Positions 40,331-52,913 of a stretch of 64,000 nt of DNA are shown here, piece after piece. Under the pieces are notes generated by a model. The model saw nothing but the letters and a program-made list of their open reading frames with translations. It made no database searches and was not told where the DNA came from. A program made the translations under genes and the position numbers. Numbering within the stretch: position 1 is the stretch's first letter; every line of letters starts with the position of its first letter. This DNA is from Lichenostomus cassidix (taxonomy: Eukaryota > Chordata > Aves > Passeriformes > Meliphagidae), in the NCBI GenBank assembly GCA_008360975.2, contig CM039182.1, forward strand, positions 101,277,443 to 101,341,442, read 5' to 3'.

Positions 40331-42622
40331 CTACTCCTACATACAAGAGAAAAGTAACCCAGAAGTTATGGTGATGTTACTTTACCAATGTTCTGCTGGA
40401 GTCTAAAGTGTCAAAGTGAATAATTGATCGACTGTGACACCACAATAGCTGGGACTACACAGCAAAAGAGAGGGAAAGATCCCTAAGGACCGAAGTGCAC
40501 ATCTCTGTAGTGGGAGCAGCTGTAATAAATCTAAGCTGACAAGTATTCAGAGACTGAAGCAATGTTCCATCAAATATTTTTAAAGTCAGTTCCACACAAG
40601 TCAACCCAGCTTCGCCTGGAGATTTATCAGACATTTAGCTGGTGCACGTGATCACTTGTTAAAGTGAAGAGGAAAGCAAAAGAAGTGGACAAATGAGAGA
40701 TACTGGACCAAGGCACAATAAGATTTTAATGCCCAAGGATGAACTTTCACATTTCATTAAAGTTTAGAAAAATCTAAAAAACTGTCTCTCATGCCTTGCA
40801 TTTTTAAAATAGCTTTTGCTTTCCCCTGAAGGTTTTCATTTATAGAAAAGAACGGAATAACTATTTTATTTGCCTAAAATTAGCAATGTGTTCCAATCAA
40901 GGTTTTTGAATTATATTTTCTTTTTAAATTGCACATATAAGTTGTTCTTTATGTCCTAACAGTGTTGCACATTTTACATTTCCAAGATTTTACTGAAAAG
41001 TTTGTAAAAGGCTGCTGAGAAAACCAGGAAAAAATAAAACAAAAATAAGACATTTGATTTAAACAGACTTCAGAAAAAAGTACAAAAAAAGTTATCAGTC
41101 ATTCATTTGAGAAAAAACAGTTTACTAATATCCTTCAAAGTATCAGCTTAAGGAAAAGAGGAAGAACAGTCATGGAGTCCCTGTTCAAGAACCACCACTC
41201 TCAACAGCAGACTAAATCTCTTTAATACTGGGAATTCTTCAAAACACCTATCAAAAACGACAATTTGACAAACCCTGATTGCATCAAAAAACTCCAACAT
41301 GTTGCAACAAAAATAGATATATCAAGTATTCACTATGCCAGGTTGACTCTGTATCCTTCTTCCATTTATACCTCCAGGAGAAATGTGAACGACCCTCAAA
41401 GGCTGAAACTCAAACACAGTTTAAATGTAAATACCATTAATCAAACTCTTCTAAGATCAAGCCTTCCCAAAATACAGACATATAGACAATGATAAACCAG
41501 GAAGTGGAAGACAGAGATGGTGCAGGGAACAGAGTGATACAGAAAGGAAGGGAAAAAAAATCAGCTAAAGGTCATGAAACAAGATGAGAAGGCAGAATTC
41601 TGTACCATTTGACAAAAACAGGGAGTGGAGCCAATAATCAGACATTCTCCAATGAGAGCCCTGGCTCCATGCTCCTTCTGCGTACTGGTCTGGTAATAAC
41701 ACACAGTGCAAGCATGACCCTGTTCATAGTATTAACAGTAATTTTTGGGGTTTGGCTTCAAACAAGTGTCAAGATGCTGTGGAAAGTCCTCAGTGGTATT
41801 CCAGACTGGAACAGACTGTCTGCTCCCCAGAGATTCATGTTTGCAAAATTTAGTGGATCTGAGTCAACTGGCTTAGGGATGGAGGAGTCTGAAGATATTT
41901 CTACAAAAAGAATTTCACTGCCAGCAGGAAATTCTTTGACTGTTTGATTTATTTACATCCACATCTTCGTATCCAAGTTTGATGACAGCCATCTACTGAC
42001 AATGAGGTTTATGGAGTGAACATAGATGGATAAACTGTCACACCAACTGACATCTATAGTTTTACTCATCTGATGATGGAAGCTGGCACCAGCTCATCTG
42101 TGTGAATGAGAGAAGACAGCACAGGGTGGAGATGTATCGTGAGGGGCTGTTAAAGTCCCGGAACGCAAACACAAGGAGTACATAATTGATGAGGTAAGGA
42201 TGTAAGAGCCAGATGGATTTCTATCACACGGTCTTTTTTCATCCTCATTTATGTTCTTTTCTGTCCAAGTATGCGGGACTTGCTGGTTTCAATGATGCAC
42301 TGCAACCCTACCTGATACTCATCACGGCCGAAATGCACCACTGCATCTGGAGCCCTCCTACTGCAACTGCCATGTACAGCTCAGTGCAGCCTACTCCCCA
42401 AGAAAGGACATGCAATTCTAACTCTGCTAAACCAACATTGTTGCAGTTCACAAAGAAACAAGGACAACAGCAATTCTGTTTTGAGTATCACTTTGTTTTT
42501 TTCCTTTTGAAGCTTTTGGTTAACTTTAAAATTACTTAAGTGAGTAGTTTCAGAATTTTAAAATTGACAGGCAAGCATTTTTGTAGATGTATCAACTGCA
42601 AACTGATCAATGAAATGTAATT

Positions 42623-42922
42623 AACATAGAATGGTTTGAATTGTAAGGGACCTTAAAGATCATCTCATTCCAATCCCCTTGCCATGGGCAGGGATATCCT
42701 CCATTAGACCAGACTGCTCATGGACTCACTAAACCTTGCCTTGAACACTCGTAGGAATGGGGCATCCACTATTTTTCTTGGCAACATCTTCCAGTGCCTC
42801 ACCACCTTCATAGTAAAGATTTTTTCTAATTTCTTTCTAATATCCAATCTAATCCTACACTCTTGCAGTTTAAAGCCATTATCCCTTATCTTCTTTTGGA
42901 AAACCGCAATATATCATTACTA
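42623..42922 (-). mobile_element. CR1 LINE, 3' end fragment
   Basis: The plus strand begins AACATAGAATGGTTTG and runs through the reverse complement of an avian CR1 3' end. Blocks include GGGACCTTAAAGATCATCTC, CCCCTTGCCATGGGCAGGGA, GGGGCATCCACTATTTTTCT, CCAGTGCCTCACCACCTTCA and GTTTAAAGCCATTATCCCTT. The order is that of the consensus with only small indels. The element is on the minus strand, with its 3' terminus at 42623, and is 5'-truncated near 42922. Similarity over the first 200 bases is good, so it is probably the youngest CR1 in the window. Confidence 0.92.
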
Positions 42923-43104
42923 ATTTGACGTCTTTGATACTGAGACCCTCCAGAGTTACTGCATGACTTACTCGTCTGTGTAGATACTAACATGTAAAAA
43001 AAAGCTTTTTCATCAAAATACAGAATTACATGCATTTTAATTCAAGCTATAGAGAGATCAGGACCAAGAAAAAGCAAAGTGCACCCCTTTATTTCTGCTT
43101 ACAG

Positions 43105-43240
43105 GAGCCCAGTAAAGCGGGTGATGCTGACACCGTGCAGCTGCAGTACCATATCTGAAGAGGACTCCCAAAGCCTTGAACTGCAAAAATACAAACGAAA
43201 ACTCACTGTCTCCCAGCTCTCTGAAAGTCATTATTTAAGT
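43105..43240 (+). other. Open segment behind a strong splice acceptor
   Basis: CCCTTTATTTCTGCTTACAG ends at 43104, a strong acceptor on the plus strand. In one frame the following sequence stays open for about 45 codons and is rich in Ser, Glu, Leu and Lys, including CSTISEEDSQSLELQKYKRK. In another frame it stops after 17 codons. No donor or polyadenylation signal was identified. I do not recognise it. An antisense transcript exon and chance are both possible. Confidence 0.15.
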
Positions 43241-44585
43241 TAGTAATTTACAACCTCTCTATAATAAAGAGTAGACAGTAACTGTATAAGTTAATACATC
43301 CCATACTAAGAAAGGCAGCGTTGAAAAATAAGATGTGTGACCCTACAAGAAGTCTCTTGCCACTGTCAGCTGGAAAAGCTAAAACAACTAGAATTACACA
43401 AGTTGTCTGATCTCAACACTTTAAGTCAAAAGGAGTAATTCAATCCCCTTGTTCTTTTGACTGCATTGGGGTGCTCGATTCTATGTTAACTGACAAGTTA
43501 CTTTCCATTATCTGCTCTAACTACAAATAGAAGACAATGCTTCAAAAGAAGCAAAAAGCAGACAATGAAATTGATTTTAAAATTAGTTTTAGCTCTTTGT
43601 CGTACTTGAATAAACTGTGACAACTCAAGACTGCTGTCATTCACTGAAACACTATAAAAATCATAAAAAGGAGTGGCCAAAATTAATTTTTGGAAAAGAA
43701 ATATTTGTGAATAATTTTTCTCTTTTTCTGTAGTGATTTTTACAACGGCTGAGAGGCAACATGGACATTGCCTACTCCAGCTATTGCAAAGCAGAGAAAG
43801 AGCTGTAATAAATTTTGCACTTGTTTTAGAGAGGTTGGAGGATTGAGTCCTTATCTTAAACACCAAATGTGATTAATTTGATTCAATGGGGCTACTCACA
43901 TTAGCAAAAACATTTGTGTATGTGCCTGTTTGCAGAGTAAGACCTAAAGCAATTTTGTTCTCCTTGACATTCTTTAATGCAGAGGGCCTTTTATTTTCCA
44001 CATACGACACTCATATTTTATACATGGCAGCTTGGAGAGCACCACTTTCATCAACCTCGGCACCCTTCTGGAATCCTGTAACGCACTGAAGCTCATGTCG
44101 GAATATGGCAAGTCTCTCTTCTGCACTTGGAATAAACGAGGAAGTTGTTGTTTGAAAACACAACCGAGAGGAGTGAAATAAAGTATATAATTTGGTGAAG
44201 AAACAGAAACACGTAAGATTCATGCATCTTTCATGGTTTGAGATCACAAGACAATGCTTGCAAGGTACACATATATTGTGTGAGCTGGACTCAGATAATT
44301 TAGGATTAAAATCTGAATAAGTAAAATAATTATCTGAATAAGCAAACATTAATAGGAAGTAATTTCCTTCATTTTCACTTCTCTGAATAATTATACCTGT
44401 GGGCTATAATGAATAATTTATGAGGTGGCATGTGGTTTACATGTAGCCCTGAAAGTCTATGCATTTATAATATGATCATTCCAAATAATTCTGGGGCAAA
44501 CCATGCCTGGTAAGTGACTTCTGCACAAACAGTCTTTCAGCCTTAGGATACTTTAGGCTTCTCTTAATGGAGCAATGCACTTGAC

Positions 44586-44610
44586 AAAAAAAAAAAAAAA
44601 AAAAAAAAAA
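44586..44610. repeat. Poly-A tract (25 A)
   Basis: Twenty-five consecutive A. No AATAAA signal closely upstream, no recognisable mRNA body and no obvious target-site duplication, so it is not called a processed pseudogene. Confidence 0.9.
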
Positions 44611-45418
44611 GAAAAAGCATTTTTAGTTTATTTAAATCTCTCCCGCAAGTGGCATTCAATAATTCATTAAAATCTTGTAACTCCAAACTTCCTTTAAGCT
44701 TTGCGAAATATTGACTAAATACTTTATATATTGATCTTTACAGTGATTAAATTTTTAAGGCAGTTGAGACTAAATTCTGGTAAGGACAAGATCCTCTTTT
44801 TCCCAGCAGCATACAAATTATGTTGTGTTACCCAAACCCAAACCATTCTGAGCACCCTGCTCTACTTTTAGAAGTACAACATTGTTTCAAGAACAAAAAC
44901 CCAACTCATAGTTCCAGCGTAATATTTTCTGACACAGTGGAATATATGGGGACCATTTAAAACAATTATATACCATTCTATCGAAAATCCCGTTGGCCAA
45001 GAAATAGCTCATTCTTCACATACTAAAAAAAACCCCAAGAATATGCAAAAACCCTTTCTTTTTTTTTTGCCACCATGAATTTTAGTCTTAACCAAAGATG
45101 AAAAAGGCACTTGCAAGAATACAATAGGACTACACATTCTTTCCTCCCAAGATCACTGTGCAGATTTGTAAACACACAGTACTTTGTCTTCTAGCATAAG
45201 TAAACTATATTTAATGATTAGAGGACTACTGTATGAAGAGATAAACTAGAACAAAAGACATTCTGCAAAACACAATTCAGTCTTTATGCATAAATTAGCC
45301 ATTCACAATACTGGCGCCTTGTAACAAATTTTGGCCTTTAAAGTAACATTTTTATAGCTTTCTTTGTTTCCAACACATTTACTGTTTTTAGAGCACATTT
45401 TACTCTTTCCTTTTCAAG

Positions 45419-45468
45419 ATGCAGTGGAAATAACAGCTCAACAACAGAAACTGAGTATTTCAAAGCCT
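45419..45468 (+). other. Candidate 50-base exon with strong splice sites on both sides
   Basis: On the plus strand, TACTCTTTCCTTTTCAAG ends at 45418 (a long pyrimidine tract and AG), and CCT|GTAAGT lies at 45466-45474 (a perfect U1-type donor). The 50 bases between are open in one frame and read AVEITAQQQKLSISKP after two leading bases. This is antisense to the phosphatase gene. Strong site pairs at this spacing occur by chance perhaps once in a window of this size, so this is only a candidate cryptic or antisense exon. Confidence 0.22.
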
Positions 45469-48400
45469 GTAAGTTTATTTATGAATTCTTCTCTGCTTAA
45501 ACTGGGTATCTCCAAATTATGTCTATTGTGTTCCTGTGCTCTTTAAATTCATAGGCTGGACTTTGTTGTCTTATCCATATTTCACTTATACATCTGAACC
45601 TATCTTCAAAGTACACTACAATGTTCCATAGAAATTTAAAAAAAAAAGAAAAAGAAAGAAACATGTTCCTGACAACCATCCAAAGCACTGACATAGCTCC
45701 ATCTTCCACCCACTACATTTTGCTAATTATATCTCAACAGCTCAGCTCTCTCAAGACAGAGAAGGAAGCAGTTGACACTGCCAGTATGCCAGGCAAAAGA
45801 GTTGGGGGAAAGAGAACATAAGCAACCAAGGGAACCCCATGAGGGAGGAGAATCGAGAGCTGCTAAATTTTGTAGCAATTACCAAAACCCAGTGCAATTG
45901 TGTGTAAAGATGACATGTGCTTCAAACCTGCTCTGAAGCCGGTGTATGCCAAGAACTACCATGTGTATTCCTTCTGTGAAGAAAAAGGGTGGTTTGGACA
46001 CAAATTTGGTGTCAAAGATGTGAGAAGAAAAAAATGCCTGTTGAAAATAACACACACACAAAAAAAAGACTCAAAAATTCCCTCTTTAAATAACTTTCCT
46101 TGTATTTAACATCCTCCATCTCCTGCTACCGCGTACTTTTGCTTCTCTCCAACAAAAACACGACCTTTTGAGCTTGGACTACTGTATCTCTTACATATTC
46201 TCCTTTCAAGATCTTCCAGTAACACTAAGCATCTGGCCTACCTTCATCCAGAGCCACTTTCACCCCAGTAGCACTTTAAATTACTGAGCACATCCCAAAA
46301 ATAGTGGTTTTTATAAACAGAGTTGGTACTGCATCAACAACAAAATTTGGTAACCCTTGGCCCTGCCTAGAAAGGGCATTGAGCAATATCTACCCTACTT
46401 GGAAGCTGTTGATATATTTCAGAAGTACATCAACTTCCTTTTTGAAAAAGTAAAGTTCACTGGCCAGAGAACACGATTCCAGATGTCCTTTCTTGACTTT
46501 ATTGTTTTCCATTTTGCTGTAAGAGTGATTACACATAAAATTTTCCTTCCATAACATATGTTACACCATACCCAAGCATATGCTTAAGTTGCTTATAACG
46601 CTTAAGTACACTATCTAGTTTCATAATCAAAGCTCTAGTACCCCCTTCATTCTAAGTGAAACAAACATTTAAGATTCTTAATACAGAGACCCATTCAAGA
46701 AAGTCAAGGGGAGAAACAAACATAGCTACACAGCACTTACTTGTGATATAAATGAGGCAAGAACAAGTTAATTTTGAATGGTGGGGAAAGCAGCAAAACC
46801 TAACAACCTGATTTAATTCTGAATCAACTATGCAGGCAGTCACATTAACCCACTGTTCCTTGGTATCTATTGCCAATGGCACACCACAAGAAAACTTCTT
46901 CACTGTTAGTTATATAAATTTAATAGTCAGAATAAATTTCTGTGGGCCAGATGCCCCTGCGTGTTACTTTAAATAAATGAGGAGAGAGAGAAAGATGCTG
47001 TAATGATTCTCATGACAGTATACCTTAGCTGATTTCATACCCTTCTAGCAGAAAGGGCATGTCAAGAGAAGAAATGGTACAACCAAAAAACACCATCTTC
47101 AACCATATCCTAGCAAATGCCAGTGTAAAAAGAACATTAAATGCAAGGATGATTCAGGAAAATTTGGCTTAACTTTAAGTGAATGCCTGTTGTGTTATGT
47201 AGTTAAAAAAAAAGCACATCTTTCTCTACTGCCTTGTATTTGCAGCTGAAATAAGAAAACCAAAGTTTGATGTCAAGCATTTTCTATTCTACAGGATACA
47301 GATGGCACCAAACAGTGTGCAAGTTCTTACAGAAATACTAATTTTTCACTCTTACTGAGTAAGTGGCCATTCAAAAATATAGTTATTTTTAAAACAACCT
47401 ACATGGCTATTTCACATGAAAAACTCCACTAAACTGGATCATCGTTTCATATTATATTTTTGCCCTGAAAAAAATACTGGCCAGACTTCAACTACCTATG
47501 CTAGAAATCATAAGGAAGCAGAGATCAGAAAGCACAGAGGTCCACTGAATCCTGAAGATACAGTGAAGTGCCCAGTGAAGTCACTGAGCAAACATACTCA
47601 GGACTAAGACAAGTCAGCTCCTGAAATGAGACACAAACGGGCAGCAAATGCCAGCAAGTTTTTGGATTTGAAGCATGGTAATACCAAAGAAAAGTAAGAT
47701 GAAGGCTGCTTTAATAATTGCACATAACCTTTGTCTTCCAAATAGGGAACTATTTAAGAAGGCAGTTAGAGAGTAAATCAGTTTAGCAGTTCTTTGGTAA
47801 ATGAAGACTTCACAGAAGTTTTATTTGCATGGGGTACTGAGATTCATGTGCCAACAGAAAAATACCATATTTTAAACTTTCTTGGAAGGATAAACCAACA
47901 TCAATTTTTGCTACCTCCTTAAGAATTCAGAATTATGGTTTTGACACAGACTGGTTTTGCTTTCGTGTTCAGCTATTATTCATTTAAGAGGGTAATTTTG
48001 TAAATCTCTGTATTCTCAGAGTTAAACACAAATACACAGATAATCATGCTTGTCTGATTGAAGCATCTATGATTAAGCAAATAGAATATCCTGCCCTCAT
48101 TTCCACATTTAGGGATAAACATGCCTTAAAGCAGAGGAAAAACAGCTAGTAGACAAGAAAACCTTTTTAAATTCATGTTTGTAAGGAAGTAAAGAAGAAA
48201 TGCTAAAGGGGGGATATATTTTAAACCAAAAGACAGTCAACACAGGAAAGGTTTGACACATTAATGGCATGCGGTATTTTACTACATAAATACTAAGAAT
48301 TAAAGCAAACCATTTACCAAAAGAAATCCAGATTTTACACATGGGAACCTGGTGCTGTATCATCACATATGAAGTCTAAATCCTATCATGTACTCCTCCT

Positions 48401-48695
48401 CAGAGTACAAATGTCTGGAATAATACCATCTGAAATAAGTAATTATTTTAATGCAATAAGAAATATTATCTACAAAACTCTTGCTAGGCACCCTGTACTT
48501 TAAATGGTCTATTAAAAAGGAAAGCTGGCTTATCTAGAAATCAGTCTTTCAAATTAATACCTTTTATGTTCTAAATAATGTATTGTAGCTAAGTAGCAGA
48601 GAAATTGGAAAATTTATGAGTAACATTATAGATGATTATAAAAAATTAACCTTTCCTTTTTTCCCTTGGAGGAATCTGGCATATTATTCTTTTTT

Positions 48696-48727
48696 AACTC
48701 TCAGTAAACCAAACTCTCAGTAAACCA
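48696..48727. repeat. Perfect tandem duplication, two 16-base units
   Basis: AACTCTCAGTAAACCA occurs twice in direct succession without a mismatch, suggesting a recent slip or duplication. Confidence 0.9.
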
Positions 48728-50005
48728 TCTGCAAATACTCATGATATTCCTTTTTATACTTTGCAATTAACAGCTTTTCTGCATTAATACTAAATATGCA
48801 CTAGGCATTATCATTTTGGGAGCATATATGATTTTACATGCAGTCTCTACCCATAAAATTAAGTTGGAAAACCAAGTCTGTCACAGTGGCCAGCAGAGTT
48901 TCATAACTCAGTGTAATGAGTTTCTCAATGTAATAATAGACTTTATGAGAATTTTCATATTTTCCAGAACAGTGGATTAAAGATAAATGAAAGATGTGCA
49001 AGCCTGATATAGCTATACAAAGCCCAAACCTTTCTCTGTGTTCACAAATTGTCCCACAGCAGCTCAATGCACAAAAGGATTAAACAACATAAATATACAG
49101 ACACCTGAAAACTAAGATCTAGCCAGACTGATATATTTTGGCACATAACAGATTCCCCACAAGAAAAAGTTTTGATCTTAATTGGGTTTTACACAAAGGA
49201 AGAAGAACCGTATCTCACAGTAAGAAAAATAAGAAAAGGAAACAAAAACAAACCAAAAACAACACCATCACCAAAGAACCCCAGCAACAAGGAGCTTAAG
49301 TTTTTAATCACATTATTTCTTAAGATGCACCCCTGTTACAGTCAGGAGGGCTACAATGATAGAAGGTAAGTGACACACATTTTTGTCCTGTAAAGCCATT
49401 ACAGCTCTTCATGATCCTTGAGTAAAAGAATTTGCATTGCTACGTTCTTCAGCAGTCAAAGTCGATAGCTGATGAACTTTTGCTTCCCATTGTTTTCAAC
49501 CATATAAAACAATACAAAAGCTCTAACGTTCACTTCATGACTGAGCAGGCTACAGTTTGGTCTTCAGCTTGAAGATGGACCCCCTCAGCTTAAATAAACC
49601 TCCAGAACTCCATTTAAATTTCTCTAAACTGCATCAAAAATGTGCATTGCTACAGCTCCACAAACTGTTCTACACCACATACTGAAGCATATGCAGGGAG
49701 AAGAGGCAGAACACTGGAAGTCTCATTGTCTTTTAATTCACCCTTATCACTGCCATTTGTACCTTCAGTGGGTTTGAGTAGATAAGCATTATTTCCTGTT
49801 CCGAGGGTTTACTTTCTTTCCCAATTATTACTTCAGTGATACACCCACACTCAAAGCATGGAATAGAATACTTGACTGTAGATTTCTAATGGGTTCTGTA
49901 TTTTTGATAGTTGTACTGTGATCATAGTAAGCTCAGAAAATAATTACAGAGCAATCAATTAAATACCTGCACATTCTTGGGTATTGCCGCATCATTAAAC
50001 AAGTA

Positions 50006-50050
50006 AAAACCCCAACTACCAAAACAAACAAAACCAACCAAACCCCCAAC
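50006..50050. repeat. A/C-rich low-complexity tract
   Basis: AAACC and AAAC units. The same kind of sequence is seen at 49229-49275. Confidence 0.7.
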
Positions 50051-52752
50051 ACTTTATCCTGAATGATAGCTGCATAAGGTCAATGTCAATTAAATCTTAA
50101 GTGTTCCTTTCATGGTTCAGCTGTTGAGCCTTCCTATATAATTTTGCTAGAATATACAGTATATAAAATGAGTAGCGGAGCTTGTATTTGTATTCTGTCA
50201 TTCTCTATTAGTGTTGTGTACAGAAAACAAGACCCAAACAGTTAGTGATGAGTGAGGTGAAGAAGGGAAATGAAAATGTCAAATGCAGGAAGAAACTGTT
50301 AAATGGCACCAAGTGCCTGGGTGAGGTGTTTGTCTACCCATGTGCTGCTTGTCTTTCTCAATCTATCATCAGAAAGGACAAGGAACCTCAGGAGGGATGA
50401 ATGTCCTAAGTCAGAAGGATGGAGTGGGCTACATCCCTGACTGCCTCAGGCAATAGCATGCTTGCCCTAAACTGTCAGTTTATGGTCTTCACTGCAATCT
50501 GCCTCCTGTCAATGTAAAATTCAGAAATTGAAATCCAATGTGACTTGCAGCCTTCAAAAATAAAGAGTATACCTTTTTTGCCCCCCAAAAGAATTGACAG
50601 AACCATGATTATAGGCATTTTCAGGGGAGATCACAGCATGGGAAGGGACACATATTCAAGTACACCAACTTGCCCCATTTTTCACACAGATTGATGCTGA
50701 GAGATAAGAGACTGACTGTAAACAGCTGGCCCAAATGACCATCTGACCATGAAAGAGAAATATAGGCTAAAATATGAAAGGAAGTCCTAATGGAAATGTA
50801 AAACAGAGAGAAGTAGCACTGCCATTACTGTCATTAAGCAAGGACTGGAATGACAGAAGTTGATCAAAATAGTTAAAAATGAGAAAAGACATAGAAACAT
50901 GCTTGACTTACTACATGTCATTTTGTCTCTCCTGCTTCATAATAAGCAATAAGATACAAACAGGAGGCAAGCCAACAGGTAGCATACTCACTTGTCCACA
51001 ATGAGCAACAATTCTGATTGAAAGACCACTGGCCACCTACTTCTAAAAATGGTAGCATCATGAGCACACGATGATAAGCAGTTTACCCCAGTTTTGTTTT
51101 ACCTTTTTTTCTCCTTAAGTATATTTTTTTTACTTGTGATGCTGGGTGTCTGAGCATATTACAAATAGAAGAGGTCTACATGAGTGTTAAATTCAGAATG
51201 GCTGTTCCTCTTTTACATCAGGAAATCATACTAAGAGGATTATATCCTACTTCATCAAAGAATAGTGATTTAGAGTTTATTTTGTTAAATCTTTCTTATA
51301 AGTGGAGATTTTAAATAGTTATTTTTACATTTTCTAAGAATAATTTACAAATGAAGGCACATTATCAATATTAAATATTCCAGAATGTTTGCAATAGCAA
51401 CAGACACCACGGATGTCATCCCTTGGTCATCCACAGACACAAAGCCAAAGCCCAGATCTGACAGTATTTTATTTAGAGACCCTAAAAGTTCACAACTGTT
51501 TATTGTAGTCTAAGCCACACTGGGGTCCTGCACTGAAAGTTTTTATTACCAAGAGTCCTCATTAAGTACACAGTTAATTAATTAAACCAACTGCATTTTG
51601 TTTAAGATCTCCAATAAACACCTCCACTCACAGCCAATTTACAACTTGAAAAATAATGTTACGTAACTTGCAGTCATAAAAATATCAACCACACAAAAAT
51701 TTGTGAATTTTATTTTGAGAAGCATTCCAGTTTTATAATAGTTTTACAAAACCTCACATCCTGGCTACCACCCAATTAAATGTCAGCGCAATAAGATCAT
51801 AGTTTAAAGCATCTGAGACCTGAACTCTACATCCCCATGACAAGGATGAATGTTGCAATCTTTTGGGTTTTACATGCACCATACTTAGAATTAGATACTG
51901 CACTACAACAGAGCCTACTGCTACTCCAGCAAAACTGTGTCCTCTTAACAAATCACCAGAGTCCAGGCAAGCATATGCTGGTAATTTATGGACAGACAGT
52001 GTAGGTGAGAGGGATGCTGAAAACACAGCAGCTCTGGCAATTCATGCCCAATTTGCCAGATGCTTTAAGCAGGAATCAAGACAACCTGTGCCCAGCACAG
52101 TCTTTATTGTCTTTAGGGCAACTGCCTCACAATCAACAAGATTTTTTTGAATAGCCTCCAGAACCTTAAGTAGCTGTTGGCATAGGTTACACCTTGGCAA
52201 AGGGGCAGGCTTAAAAGCTGATACCGACCTCAGAAGCTGACTGTGTAATTCTGACAGGGTTCTGTGCCAAGCCAGACCATGTTTTCTCCTTCTCCCTACA
52301 TGATGAGCACAGCTTCCAACCTAACATTCATATATAAACAGGAGATAAAACAGTTGGTGGAAGATTGTCACACAGCATGAATATCTGTTCTGGATTCCTC
52401 TAATGGTGTTGTTTAGTACAAGCATGAAAAAAACCATAAAGCGTAGTTTGTCAACATAAGTATTACTGCAAGAATTTTCAACCTATTTATAGGTATTAAG
52501 AGATGTAGAAACTGTTTAAATGGAAAGCAATTCAAACAAAGGGCTATTTACACACTGCTTTTGATTTTTGCACTGTTATTCCTATTATTTGATCCCATCA
52601 GGAGACAGATGTGGAAGATGCAGACTGCAAATTCTAGCTCTCTTTTTTATTTCATTGTTTTTTTGTTTTTAAATGCAAATTGTACCAATACCTTGAATTG
52701 TAGCCTTTTTCCACTTACAGACACAGTGCTTGTAAACTAACTACAGTGTGTG

Positions 52753-52783
52753 TATATCTGTATCTATCTCTATCTATCTATAT
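52753..52783. repeat. (TATC)n microsatellite, imperfect
   Basis: Seven to eight TATC units with two interruptions, preceded by a short GT run. Confidence 0.85.
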
Positions 52784-52821
52784 CCTCACCACTCAATAAT
52801 TTGGTGTGATATCAAGTAAGA

Positions 52822-52913
52822 CCATCACAGCTCACAGAATATTCTGAGTTGGAATGGACCCACAGAATGATCAAGTCAAACTCTTAAGTGAAGGGTTCAT
52901 ACAGGGATTGAAC
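52822..52913 (-). mobile_element. TguSINE1-like SINE fragment: tRNA-Ile-like T arm joined to a CR1-type tail
   Basis: The plus strand reads ATCACAGCTCACAGAATATT and CTGAGTTGGAATGGACCCAC, then an AGTCAAACTCTTAAGTG block. This is the reverse complement of a CR1-type 3' tail. It is followed directly by GGGTTCATACAGGGATTGAA (52893 onward), the reverse complement of a tRNA-Ile T arm and acceptor side (compare GGCCCGTACGGGGATCGAAC). A tRNA-Ile head joined to a CR1 tail is the layout of TguSINE1 and related songbird SINEs, which borrow CR1 machinery. The remaining tRNA part (anticodon and D arms) is missing beyond 52913, so the copy is 5'-truncated. A plain CR1 end is less likely because of the tRNA match. 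Confidence 0.7.

Larger units (their letters stand above)
36436..42622. other. Unique intronic sequence, mostly without recognised features
   Basis: A GC-richer patch at about 38090-38410 stands out from its AT-rich surroundings but has no open frame or known repeat. The stretch at 36660-36830 contains a TCF/LEF-like CTTTGATTAA (about 36776-36785). The plus-strand frame at 41609-41947 is judged chance. Confidence 0.45.
45469..52752. other. Unique intronic sequence, nothing recognised apart from small repeats
   Basis: AT-rich with short A/C-rich tracts and the perfect 16-base duplication. No gene or mobile element recognised. Confidence 0.45.

Noticed and set aside
41609..41947. 112-codon plus-strand frame with a hydrophobic stretch
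   Set aside because: Unremarkable composition, no splice or promoter context, no recognisable domain; compatible with chance in 64 kb.
44400..44610. Possible processed pseudogene upstream of a 25-A tract
   Set aside because: No coding remnant, no polyadenylation signal just upstream and no clear target-site duplication.
45900..46109. Plus-strand frame that looks somewhat protein-like (GWFGHKFGV)
   Set aside because: No family recognised, no splice sites of quality around it, and the second half is low-complexity Lys-rich sequence.
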